Shown: positions 16,746-24,691 of the stretch, in pieces
Numbering within the stretch: the first letter of the stretch is position 1
How the letters are laid out: the number at the start of each line of letters is the position of its first letter
Assembly (NCBI RefSeq): GCF_014217565.1
Contig: NZ_CP043661.1
Span: forward strand, 434,001-498,000
Origin: Kribbella qitaiheensis
GTDB lineage: Bacteria; Actinomycetota; Actinomycetes; Propionibacteriales; Kribbellaceae
Direction: 5' to 3'
Length of the DNA: 64,000 nt
Translations under genes and position numbers: made by a program
The notes under the pieces: generated by a model
The model's input: the letters and a program-made list of their open reading frames with translations, nothing else
Database searches by the model: none
What the model was told of the DNA's origin: nothing

Positions 16746-17392
16746 TGATCGCCGAGGACGACGCGCTGCTCCGAGAGGGACTGGCACAGTTGCTGCGGGC
16801 CGAGTCTCTTGACGTGGTGGCGACGACGGACTCCGTCGAGCCCTTCCTGGCCGCGATCGACGAGCATCGTCCAGATGTCGCCATCGTCGATGTCCGGATG
16901 CCACCGACCCATACCGATGAGGGGATCCGCGCCGCGGTCGAGGCTCGCCGTCGTCAACCGGGGTTGGCGGTGCTGGTGCTGTCGGCGTACGTCGAGCAGG
17001 CGTTCGCGACCGACCTGCTGGCGGGTGGGGCCGGCCGCCTCGGATATCTGCTCAAAGAGCGAGTGGGGCGGGTGGACGAATTCCTGGACGCCTTGCAGCG
17101 CGTCGTGGCCGGCGGGACGGCGTTCGACCCCGACGTGGTGCGGCAGTTGCTGTCCCGGCCTCGTCAGGACCACACGCTCGAGCGATTGAGCCCCCGCGAG
17201 CGCGATGTGCTGGCACTGATGGCCGAAGGACTCGGCAACGTGGTGATCGCCGAGCGGCTGGTGATCACCGAGGGCGCCGTCCACAAGCACATCCGCAGCA
17301 TCTTCGCGAAGCTGGAGCTGTCGCCGGACGATCAGGCTGATCGTAGGGTCGCGGCGGTGCTGCGTTATCTCGACGGAGTGCAGCGAAGGTAG
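16736..17392 (+). CDS. NarL/LuxR-family response regulator (218 aa)
   Basis: Receiver domain (residues 1-120) with acidic pocket EDD at 7-9, phospho-acceptor Asp in VAIVDVRMPP near residue 54 and Lys in YLLKERVG near residue 106; LuxR helix-turn-helix near residues 150-205 (LSPRERDVLALMAEGLGNVVIAERL, VHKHIRSIFAKLEL). ATG 16736 lies inside the end of the kinase remnant. With its kinase disabled it may depend on other phosphodonors. The ABC exporter follows and is a likely target. Confidence 0.9.
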   Translation: MRIVIAEDDALLREGLAQLLRAESLDVVATTDSVEPFLAAIDEHRPDVAIVDVRMPPTHTDEGIRAAVEARRRQPGLAVLVLSAYVEQAFATDLLAGGAGRLGYLLKERVGRVDEFLDALQRVVAGGTAFDPDVVRQLLSRPRQDHTLERLSPRERDVLALMAEGLGNVVIAERLVITEGAVHKHIRSIFAKLELSPDDQADRRVAAVLRYLDGVQRR

Positions 17393-17500
17393 TGCCTGCT
17401 GTACCACCGAGTCGCCAGTTGGTGGGATGTCGGCGGCGGTCCGGTCTTCGTAGCGTTGTGGGTATCCACTCAGCATGCGCGAAGACCGAAAGGCAAGCCG

Positions 17501-18241
17501 ATGTCGGTAACCATGGATCCAGGCCTCCAGCCGGCCCGAGTAGCGGCGCCGAACGGCGTCGCGGCGGTACGGGTGGAGCACCTCACCCGGATCTACGAGG
17601 GTGGCGATCAGCCGGTTACGGCTCTCGCCGGGGTCGATGCGGCCTTCGGTAGCGGCACGTTCACCGCCGTGATGGGCCGGTCGGGGTCGGGCAAGAGCAC
17701 CCTCCTGCAGACGGCGGCCGGATTGGACCGGCCGACCTCCGGACGAGTCTGGATCGGCGACAGCGAGCTGTCCCGGCTGTCGGAGAGCCAGCTCACCCGG
17801 TTGCGCCGGACCAAGATCGGATTCGTGTTCCAGGCGTTCAATCTGGTCGGCGCGCTCACCGTCGAGGAGAACATCACGCTGCCGCTCCGGCTGTCCGGCG
17901 TACGGCCTGATCGCCGCTGGCTGGCCGAGGTCGTCGATCGGGTCGGGGTCGGAGGACGCCTGCGTCATCGTCCGGCCGAGTTGTCCGGTGGGCAGCAGCA
18001 ACGGGTCGCGATCGCCCGGGCGCTGGCGATGCGCCCGACCGTGGTCTTTGCGGACGAGCCGACGGGAGCCCTCGACGGACAGACCGCCGCCGACGTACTC
18101 GTACTGCTGAAGTCGATCGTCGACGACCACGGACAGACGATCATCATGGTCACTCACGACCAGGTGGCAGCGTCGTACGCGGACCGGGTGATGGTGCTCG
18201 CCGATGGCCGCATCTCTGCTGACACAGGGGGACAGGCATGA
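17501..18241 (+). CDS. MacB/LolD-type ABC transporter ATPase (246 aa)
   Basis: Full ATP-binding domain: Walker [13 protein letters not shown] near residue 58, Q-loop [13 protein letters not shown], signature [16 protein letters not shown], Walker [15 protein letters not shown]-loop MVTHDQ. The TGALD and FNLVGALT variants mark the MacB/FtsE class that works with FtsX-like permeases. ATG 17501 has GAAAGG upstream. The ATGA overlap couples it to the permease gene. Confidence 0.93.
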   Translation: MSVTMDPGLQPARVAAPNGVAAVRVEHLTRIYEGGDQPVTALAGVDAAFGSGTFTAVMGRSGSGKSTLLQTAAGLDRPTSGRVWIGDSELSRLSESQLTRLRRTKIGFVFQAFNLVGALTVEENITLPLRLSGVRPDRRWLAEVVDRVGVGGRLRHRPAELSGGQQQRVAIARALAMRPTVVFADEPTGALDGQTAADVLVLLKSIVDDHGQTIIMVTHDQVAASYADRVMVLADGRISADTGGQA

Positions 18242-20724
18242 CCGGGCTCGCACTGCGTCTGGTCCGGCATCGGCCGGGCAGCATCCTCGCCACCCTGATC
18301 GCCCTCGCCGCCGGCGTCATGATCCTGACGGGGACGGGCGCGCTGGTGGAGTCCGGACTCCGGCATCGGCCGGAACCGCAGCTCTACGGAGGTGCCGATC
18401 TCGTCGTCGCCAAGCGCGACATCACCTTCACCGGCAAGGAATTCGGGGGCGACCCCTACACGGCGACGGTTCGTCTCCCCGAGTCAGGCACGGTGCCGGA
18501 AAGCCTGGTCGATCAGCTTCGGCAGGTGCCTGGGGTCTCCGTGGTCGTCGCCGATCAGTCGATTCCGGCCGTCGCCTCGGCTGCGGGAAACCGCCCGGTG
18601 GCCGGTCACAGCTGGAGCGCCGCCGCGTTGGCGCCGTACAAGCTCGTTGCCGGCGGCAAGCCGGTAGCTGACGACCAGCTCGTCGTGAGCGCGAAGCTCG
18701 CGACCGACGGCTCATCGCAGGTAGGTCGACAGACAGAGCTCGTGATCGGCGGCGTTGCGCACGAATTCACCGTCAGCGGGATCGCTGAGGGGCTTGAGAA
18801 CGCGGTGTACCTCACCGATGCCCGTACGGCGGCGCTGGCACCGCATCCCGGTCAGGTGGAGGTCGTCGGGATTGTGGAGGCAGCCGGTGCGGATCGGGCG
18901 GCCGTTGCGTCGGCCGTCGAGAAGCTTGCCGCATCGGTGTCCGCGAAGGCGTACGCCGGTGCCGATCGTGGGCTGGTCGAACGCTCTGATATCGCCGCGG
19001 CGCGCGGTTTCCTGGTCCAGGTCGGTGCCGCGCTCGGTGGCTACATCGTGCTGCTGATCGTCTTCGTGGTCGCGGGCACGGTAGGCCTGTCGATCCGGAG
19101 CCGGCGGCGCGAGCTGGCGTTGCTGAGGGCAACTGGTGCCACGCCTTGGCAGCTACGGCGAATGTTGATGGCCGAAGCGGCCGTGATCGGCCTCGCCGGC
19201 TCGGTGATCGGCGTCCCGACCGGATTGCTGGCGAGCCGGTGGCTGGGAGATCAGCTCATCGCGAGGGACTTCGTGCCGACCGGCTATCCGATGGCTGTCG
19301 GCGTCCTGGCAGCACCGGCCGCCGTCTTGATCATCATGCTGCTCGCGGTGGTCGCGGCCTTGCTGGCAGCTCGCCGGGTTTCGGGGATCCGGCCGGTCGA
19401 GGCACTGGCCGATGCGGCGATCGAGCCGGCGCGCAGTGGCAAGGTGCGTCTCGGCTTCGGCCTTGCATCTCTCGTCGGTGCCATCTCGTCCAGCGCTGTG
19501 GCCTTGGGCGCTGGTGGGCAGGCGGCACTCGCCGGCGCGATGGGCATGCTCTATCTCTTCGTCATCGCTGTCGCTCTGCTGGCTCCGTGGATCAACACGT
19601 CCGCCGCCAGATTGCTTGGTCCGGTCCTGCGCGCGGGTTGGGGCAACAGCGGGTATCTCGCCTCGAAGAACCTGACCGCGAACGCGCGGGGGATGGCGAT
19701 CGTGCTGACGGCACTGGTTCTGGCTGTCGGGTTCGGTGGATCCGTGTGGTTCCTGCAGGACAACCTGGAGCGGCAGACCGTTCAGCAGGTCCGCGCCGGG
19801 ACACTCGCGCAGTACGCCGTGGTCTCGTCGGCTGGTCTGCCGGCGAATGTCGCGGAGCCGCTCCGCAACGTTTCTGGCGTAGAGGCGGCGACGGCGGTAC
19901 GGCGTACGTCGGTGATCGTGAAGGTTCTCGAAGACGCCGAGGCGGTTCCGGCGCAGGCGATCGATCCTGCCGATGCCGCCGCGACGATGGACCTCAAGGT
20001 CAAGGAGGGCAGTCTGGCCGAGGTGAACCGCAACAGTCTCGCGGTCTCCTCGATCCAGGCCTCCTCGCAACACTGGAAGGTGGGGGACACCGTCGACGTG
20101 TGGCTCGGCGATGGAACGCCGGAACGTCTCCGGGTCGCCGCGATCTACGAACGCGGCTTGGCATTCGGCGACTTCGTCCTGGACCGGGCGACCGTCGGCC
20201 AGACGCCGGACCAGGTCCTGATCCGGACGTCGGGCAGCGAGGCCGAACTGGCGAAAGCCGTGGCGCGGATTCCGGGCGCGGCCTTGGTTCCGACCGACCA
20301 GCTCACGGCGGAGCTGGGGAAGGATCTCGCCATCAGTGCGTGGCTCAACAAGTTGCTCATCGCCGTGATGATCGGCTATGCCGCCCTGTCCGCCGCGAAC
20401 ACCATGATCATGGCGGCGCTGGCGCGTCGGCGTGAACTGGCGGTACTGCGCCTCAACGGCGTCACCACCCGCCAAGTCAAGCGAATGGTCAACGCCGAGC
20501 AGGCCGGCCTGCTCGGGGTCGCTCTCGTGATCGGCGGCGCGATCGCGGCCGTGACCCTGACCGCGGTGGTGCATGCCGTGACCGGAAGCGCGTTGCCTTA
20601 CGTGCCGCCGGTCGGCTGGGTGGCGGTGCTCGGTGGTGCTGGGGTGCTGGCGATGACCACGACGATCCTGCCGATCGGCCTGCTACTGCGGAAAGCGTCC
20701 GTGGCGGAAGCCGGCACCAGGTAG
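18238..20724 (+). CDS. FtsX-like ABC transporter permease (828 aa)
   Basis: Large permease with two FtsX/MacB modules: N-terminal helix (PGSILATLIALAAGVMILTG), an extracytoplasmic domain (residues about 50-255), three helices (YIVLLIVFVVAGTVGLSI; VLIIMLLAVVAALLAARRV), two central helices, then a second extracytoplasmic domain and three final helices ending in a positively charged tail. The RRRELALLRATGATPWQLRRM and RRRELAVLRLNGVTTRQVKRM loops are the conserved coupling motifs. Such systems export peptides, lipids or antibiotics, or transmit mechanical signals; the cargo is unknown. Confidence 0.92.
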   Translation: MTGLALRLVRHRPGSILATLIALAAGVMILTGTGALVESGLRHRPEPQLYGGADLVVAKRDITFTGKEFGGDPYTATVRLPESGTVPESLVDQLRQVPGVSVVVADQSIPAVASAAGNRPVAGHSWSAAALAPYKLVAGGKPVADDQLVVSAKLATDGSSQVGRQTELVIGGVAHEFTVSGIAEGLENAVYLTDARTAALAPHPGQVEVVGIVEAAGADRAAVASAVEKLAASVSAKAYAGADRGLVERSDIAAARGFLVQVGAALGGYIVLLIVFVVAGTVGLSIRSRRRELALLRATGATPWQLRRMLMAEAAVIGLAGSVIGVPTGLLASRWLGDQLIARDFVPTGYPMAVGVLAAPAAVLIIMLLAVVAALLAARRVSGIRPVEALADAAIEPARSGKVRLGFGLASLVGAISSSAVALGAGGQAALAGAMGMLYLFVIAVALLAPWINTSAARLLGPVLRAGWGNSGYLASKNLTANARGMAIVLTALVLAVGFGGSVWFLQDNLERQTVQQVRAGTLAQYAVVSSAGLPANVAEPLRNVSGVEAATAVRRTSVIVKVLEDAEAVPAQAIDPADAAATMDLKVKEGSLAEVNRNSLAVSSIQASSQHWKVGDTVDVWLGDGTPERLRVAAIYERGLAFGDFVLDRATVGQTPDQVLIRTSGSEAELAKAVARIPGAALVPTDQLTAELGKDLAISAWLNKLLIAVMIGYAALSAANTMIMAALARRRELAVLRLNGVTTRQVKRMVNAEQAGLLGVALVIGGAIAAVTLTAVVHAVTGSALPYVPPVGWVAVLGGAGVLAMTTTILPIGLLLRKASVAEAGTR

Positions 20725-20725
20725 C

Positions 20726-21373
20726 TCAGCCGGCCGCGGTGATGGCGATCGGGCGGAAACCGCGCGACTGCACGAGAGCCGTGACCAGCAGCATGGTGGC
20801 TTCGGTGGCCCTGGCGGTGGTGATGGATCCGAGATCCTCGATCCACTCGCCGGGCCAGCCGATGCTGATGAGCAGGTCGCGGACGACGGCCTTTGCCGAT
20901 GCGTCGTCCGCGGAGAGGAATGCGGTCGGCGGGACCGACAGGCTGTGGGGATCGGTCATCACGCTGAAGAGCATCGTGTTGAGGGCCTTGACCACGCGAG
21001 TGTCCGGAAGAGCCTCTTGGAGCAGTTCGCCAAGACTCCCGGTCGGGTAGCACAGCTCGCCCGGTCTGCCATCGACCCGCTTGGTCGCGTTGGCGAGGTC
21101 GATCAGAATCTTGCCGGCGAGCTCGCCGCGCAGTGCGGTCAGGCGAGCGAGGCTGCTGTCGCCGGGAGTTGCGTTCACGACGATGTCGGATTGCCTCACG
21201 GCAGCGGCGTGATCGGCGAACGTGACTCCTGGACCGGCCCAGTCGGAGGTGCTTTGGGCCCGGGTGCCTACGACGACGGTGTGGCCGGCTTTGGCGAAGG
21301 CTCCGGCCAGTCCGCTTCCGACGCGTCCGGATCCGAGAACGGCGATCGTGGTCATGGTCATGGTCATGGTCAT
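20726..21373 (-). CDS. NADP(H)-binding oxidoreductase, F420-dependent reductase-like (215 aa)
   Basis: Rossmann fold opening TIAVLGSGRVGSGLAGAFAKAGHTVVVGTR, then IVVNATPGDSS, ILIDLANATK and VVKALNTMLFSVMTDP, as in NADPH-dependent F420 reductases and related NAD-binding domain 2 proteins. The N-terminus MTMTMTMTTIAV comes from a four-unit hexanucleotide repeat giving four in-frame ATG codons; the outermost (21373) has GGGAGAA at the right distance. It sits 17 bases downstream of the phosphatase-like gene, as its operon partner. Confidence 0.85.
   Translation of the reverse strand: MTMTMTMTTIAVLGSGRVGSGLAGAFAKAGHTVVVGTRAQSTSDWAGPGVTFADHAAAVRQSDIVVNATPGDSSLARLTALRGELAGKILIDLANATKRVDGRPGELCYPTGSLGELLQEALPDTRVVKALNTMLFSVMTDPHSLSVPPTAFLSADDASAKAVVRDLLISIGWPGEWIEDLGSITTARATEATMLLVTALVQSRGFRPIAITAAG
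21350..21373. repeat. Hexanucleotide tandem repeat at a gene start, (GGTCAT)x4
   Basis: Four perfect units of GGTCAT encode Met-Thr repeats on the minus strand. Unit gain or loss keeps the frame but changes the number of start codons and their distance from the ribosome binding site, so translation could vary. Confidence 0.85.
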
Positions 21374-21390
21374 GGTGGTTCTCCCTGAGG

Positions 21391-22215
21391 TCATCGGATG
21401 GCGGACAGAGTCGTGACGGCTTGCAGGTGTACTCCGGGTGCCGCGGCGAGGAAGTCGTCGCTGGCCAGGGTCCATGGCCGTCCTTGGATGTCGGTGATCG
21501 TTCCACCGGCCTCCGCGACCAGCAGCGCGCCGCTGACAAGGCCGGACCGGACCTCGCTGAACTGCCAGAAGACGTCCATCCGGCCGGCCGCGACCTGGGT
21601 CAGCTGCAAGGTGGCGGGCACCGACGTTCGCAGTACGAAGCCGTCGGTGAGCATCGCCGAGGTGGACTCGCCCATCCGGCGTACAGTCTCCGCGTTCTCA
21701 CCCGGCTGTGCCTGGCCGGTCCCGACGTACGCCGAGCGCAAGTCGGACTTGGCCGACACGTTCAGCGGGGTGCCGTTCTGGAAGGCGCCGCCGCCCGCCA
21801 CCGCCGTGTAGGTGTCGCCGGTCATCGGCAGATGCACCGCGGCCAGCACCGGGCGGTTGTCGCGGATCAGGGTCGCGGTCACGGCCCAATCAGGAAGGCC
21901 GTGGACTGCGTTGACGTTGCCTTCGACCGGGTCGGTCACCCACCATTCCCCGTCGGGGAGCAGGCTGGAGTCGAGTTCCTCCTCGACCCAGCCGGCGCCC
22001 GGCCGGGCCGCGAGCAGCGCGTCGCGCAGGTAGGCGTTGGAGATCGCGTCGTTGGCGGCGAGGGCGGCCCAGATCGCAGGCAGGTCGGCAGGGCGGGCGT
22101 CGGCGGTGAATTGCTCACGAACACGCTCACCGGCCGTGCGGACGGCGTCGATTGTTGCGGTGAGCAACTGGCCGTCCTCGGTCAGGCCGGGGATCGGCGT
22201 GGTTTCGGCAGTCAT
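21391..22215 (-). CDS. Inositol monophosphatase-family protein (274 aa)
   Basis: The FIG/IMPase fold is visible: a WVEEELDSS stretch, the metal motif at about residue 95 reading WVTDPVEGNVN, and the C-terminal VSGALLVAEAGGTITDIQGRPW. The usual metal motif is DPIDGTxN; here the second acid is Glu and Thr is Asn, so metal binding or substrate may differ. ATG 22215 has GGAGAA upstream; similarity does not extend before it. It is divergent from the LysR gene, which probably regulates it together with the downstream oxidoreductase. Confidence 0.83.
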   Translation of the reverse strand: MTAETTPIPGLTEDGQLLTATIDAVRTAGERVREQFTADARPADLPAIWAALAANDAISNAYLRDALLAARPGAGWVEEELDSSLLPDGEWWVTDPVEGNVNAVHGLPDWAVTATLIRDNRPVLAAVHLPMTGDTYTAVAGGGAFQNGTPLNVSAKSDLRSAYVGTGQAQPGENAETVRRMGESTSAMLTDGFVLRTSVPATLQLTQVAAGRMDVFWQFSEVRSGLVSGALLVAEAGGTITDIQGRPWTLASDDFLAAAPGVHLQAVTTLSAIR

Positions 22216-22307
22216 CAGGTTCTCCAAGATCAGGTGGTGTGTTCTCAACCCAACCTCGGAGTTCGGATGACGTCCAGTGCAATCTAGGCAATGTATGATT
22301 TACCGTC

Positions 22308-23216
22308 ATGCAATTGGATCTGAATCTGCTGATCGCCCTCGACGCGTTGCTGGAAGCGGGGAGCGTTACCGGTGCGGCGGAGCGGCTCCATCTCTCGCCG
22401 CCGGCGATGAGTCGTACGCTCGGCCGGCTGCGCCGCGCGATGAACGATCAGGTGATGGTCCGGACCGGTCGCACAATGACGCCGACGCCGCGGGCGGTGG
22501 CGCTTCAGGCGCAGGTCCATGTTCTGGTGCAGGAGGCTCGCGCCGTGTTGTCGGCCGAGCAGGAGCTCGACCTGGCGACTCTCGAGCGCACCTTCACGAT
22601 GCAGTGGCACGACATCGTCACCGCGGCAGTCGGGCCCGGGCTGATCTCCGACCTGCAGCGGACCGCACCAGGTATCCGGCTGCGGTTCCTGTCCGAGGCC
22701 ACCACCGATACGGCCGACCTGCGCCACGGCCGGGTGGATCTGGAGATCGGCGCGACCATTCCGGCCTTGCCCGAGATCGCTCACACGACGGTAGGCCACG
22801 ATCGGCTCGTCGTCGCCATGCGCCGGGCTCATCCGTGCGCGACCGGCGACCTCACGGCCGAGTTGTATGCCGCGCATGACCACCTGACGGTGTCGCGACG
22901 CGGCCGGCTTTCCGACCCGGTGGACGACGTGCTGCAGGCACTCGACCTTCGTCGCAAAGTCGTCAGTTCCGCCCCCACAGCGATGGCAGCCCTGCTGTTC
23001 GCCCGCACCGCGGACGTCTTGGTCGTGGTCCCCGAACGAATGAGCCGCAGCTTCGTGGAGTCGCTCGGTCTACTGACCCGGACCATCCCGCTGGAGCTGG
23101 AGCCGCTACCTGCCGTCCTCGCCTGGCATCAGCGCTACGACACCGACCTCGCGCACACCTGGCTCCGCACCGAGATCCAAGCCGCACTAACAGCCATCCT
23201 CACCGCGGCCGACTGA
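22308..23216 (+). CDS. LysR-family transcriptional regulator (302 aa)
   Basis: Typical LysR N-terminus (LNLLIALDALLEAGSVTGAAERLHLSPPAMSRTLGRLRRAM) with a linker helix and an effector domain of two lobes (RLRFLSEATTDTADLRHGRVDLEIG; VVSSAPTAMAALLFAR). It resembles NodD/PcpR-like members. The 92-base region shared with the divergent IMPase gene contains AATC-N12-GATT (22281-22300), a weak candidate binding site. Confidence 0.9.
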   Translation: MQLDLNLLIALDALLEAGSVTGAAERLHLSPPAMSRTLGRLRRAMNDQVMVRTGRTMTPTPRAVALQAQVHVLVQEARAVLSAEQELDLATLERTFTMQWHDIVTAAVGPGLISDLQRTAPGIRLRFLSEATTDTADLRHGRVDLEIGATIPALPEIAHTTVGHDRLVVAMRRAHPCATGDLTAELYAAHDHLTVSRRGRLSDPVDDVLQALDLRRKVVSSAPTAMAALLFARTADVLVVVPERMSRSFVESLGLLTRTIPLELEPLPAVLAWHQRYDTDLAHTWLRTEIQAALTAILTAAD

Positions 23217-23345
23217 CGCCAAGTGTCGCTTCGATCGACTCGATTTGGTCTCGGTTTGCTCGCGGCATTGTCACAAGCGGTCGAGTTCTGTTGCTCTGTG
23301 CATCAATTGGGTACCTGAGGAAACAACAGTTCTCGGGAGGTAACG

Positions 23346-24227
23346 ATGCGAGTCGCGGATCGGTACCAGCTCGAAACCGTTGTGGGCCAGGGCGGGATGG
23401 GTAGGGTCTGGCGCGCTACCGACGAGGTCCTCGGCCGGGCGGTGGCAGTCAAGTTGCTCAAGCAAGGCAGGGCCGACGACGCGGTGGAAGAGAGATTCCA
23501 CCGGGAAGCTCACGCGGCCGCGGTGGTCAACAATCCTCATGTCGTCGGAGTTCATGACTTCGGGCCGCATCAGGGCAGCTTCTTTCTCGTGATGGAGCTT
23601 GTCGTCGGGAGCACTCTGGCGGCGGTCCTCCAGCGATCGGGACCGTTCAGTCCGCCGGCCGCCGCGCGGATCGTCGCGCAGGCCGCCGACGGACTGTCCG
23701 CGGCGCATCGCGAAGGAGTGATTCACCGCGACATCAAGCCGAGCAACCTGTTGATGGCCGGTGACGGGACCGTCAAGGTCGCCGATTTCGGAATCGCTTG
23801 TTTTCTGGGGGATCCAGCTGGTGAACCGACCCACGACGGGCGGATTCTCGGTACGAGCTACTACGTCGCCCCGGAGCGGGCGAGGGACGAGCCGGCCGGC
23901 CCGGCTGCTGACATCTACTCGCTGGGCTGTGTGCTCTACCAGTTGCTCACCGGCGGTCCGCCTTTCGTCGCAGACACCCCGACCGGCGTACTACGCCAGC
24001 ATCTGGCGGGAACTCCGACCTGCCCGGCCCGGCTCGAGAGAGGGTTCGGGCGTTACCTTATGCGCATGCTCGCGAAGAGCCCAGCGGACCGGCCCGCCGC
24101 CGATGAGGTCGCGGACTGGTGCCGGCAGGCCTACCTGAGCGCTCCCACCGACCTTCAGCCAGAGCCCGGTACGCCTGCACAACCGTCATTCCTCCCCATG
24201 ACCGAGACCATGGCGAGCCACGGATAG
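23346..24227 (+). CDS. PknB-like serine/threonine protein kinase, soluble (293 aa)
   Basis: Complete kinase domain: glycine loop VGQGGMGRVW (13-22), catalytic Lys36 (AVKLL), HRDIKPSN with Asp129, DFG at 147-149, and YYVAPERA in the activation segment. After the domain only about 30 residues remain, with no transmembrane helix or PASTA repeat, so this is a cytoplasmic kinase. GGGAGG precedes the ATG. No partner gene (phosphatase, FHA protein) lies nearby. Confidence 0.92.
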   Translation: MRVADRYQLETVVGQGGMGRVWRATDEVLGRAVAVKLLKQGRADDAVEERFHREAHAAAVVNNPHVVGVHDFGPHQGSFFLVMELVVGSTLAAVLQRSGPFSPPAAARIVAQAADGLSAAHREGVIHRDIKPSNLLMAGDGTVKVADFGIACFLGDPAGEPTHDGRILGTSYYVAPERARDEPAGPAADIYSLGCVLYQLLTGGPPFVADTPTGVLRQHLAGTPTCPARLERGFGRYLMRMLAKSPADRPAADEVADWCRQAYLSAPTDLQPEPGTPAQPSFLPMTETMASHG

Positions 24228-24407
24228 TCGGCAGCGGTACCCATCACCCCGTGCTGGCCTGTCCTCGCCCGGCTGAGACGGCATGGCCGAGGTGGGCGTC
24301 CTCAGCAACGCGGGACGCCGGCAGCAGGAGTTCAGTTCGCGCCCTGGGCTCCAACCCAGCTGGAGCCTGCCGGATTCGGTCGGGAAGGGGCTGGTTGCGC
24401 AGGGGGT

Positions 24408-24507
24408 GTCCCGACTGACAGGTAATGGTCGCCGGGATCGCCCTGGATACCGACTGGCTGAGCGTGGCTCCCATCCGACGGACCGGCTATTACCTGTCGG
24501 TCGGGAC
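24408..24507 (+). other. Long hairpin (19-bp stem) in a 464-base gene-free stretch; possible structured RNA
   Basis: Bases 24408-24426 and 24489-24507 are inverted repeats of 19 positions, 18 Watson-Crick plus one that is a G.U wobble only if the + strand is transcribed. The 62-base loop has a further GCCGG/CCGGC pairing (24431-24435 with 24483-24487). The surrounding stretch 24228-24691 has no gene I would accept. It lies after the kinase gene and faces the end of the ligase gene. No known RNA family was recognised; a transcription terminator or an element remnant are alternatives. Confidence 0.45.
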
Positions 24508-24691
24508 GGCCCTCTCGGATCCTGGGATTCCCCCCGTCTCCGAGGTCCGCCCCCAGAGGAGGGAGCAGCCGCCTCTTGAGCTCGATCCACCTGAGGGGCC
24601 GTTGTGGGTGCCGAACCGATTTTGAGGGTGGGGTGGGCGTTTGGAGCGTGGTCGGGTGCCGGACCTTACTACCGCTAGGGCCGCTGGGATC

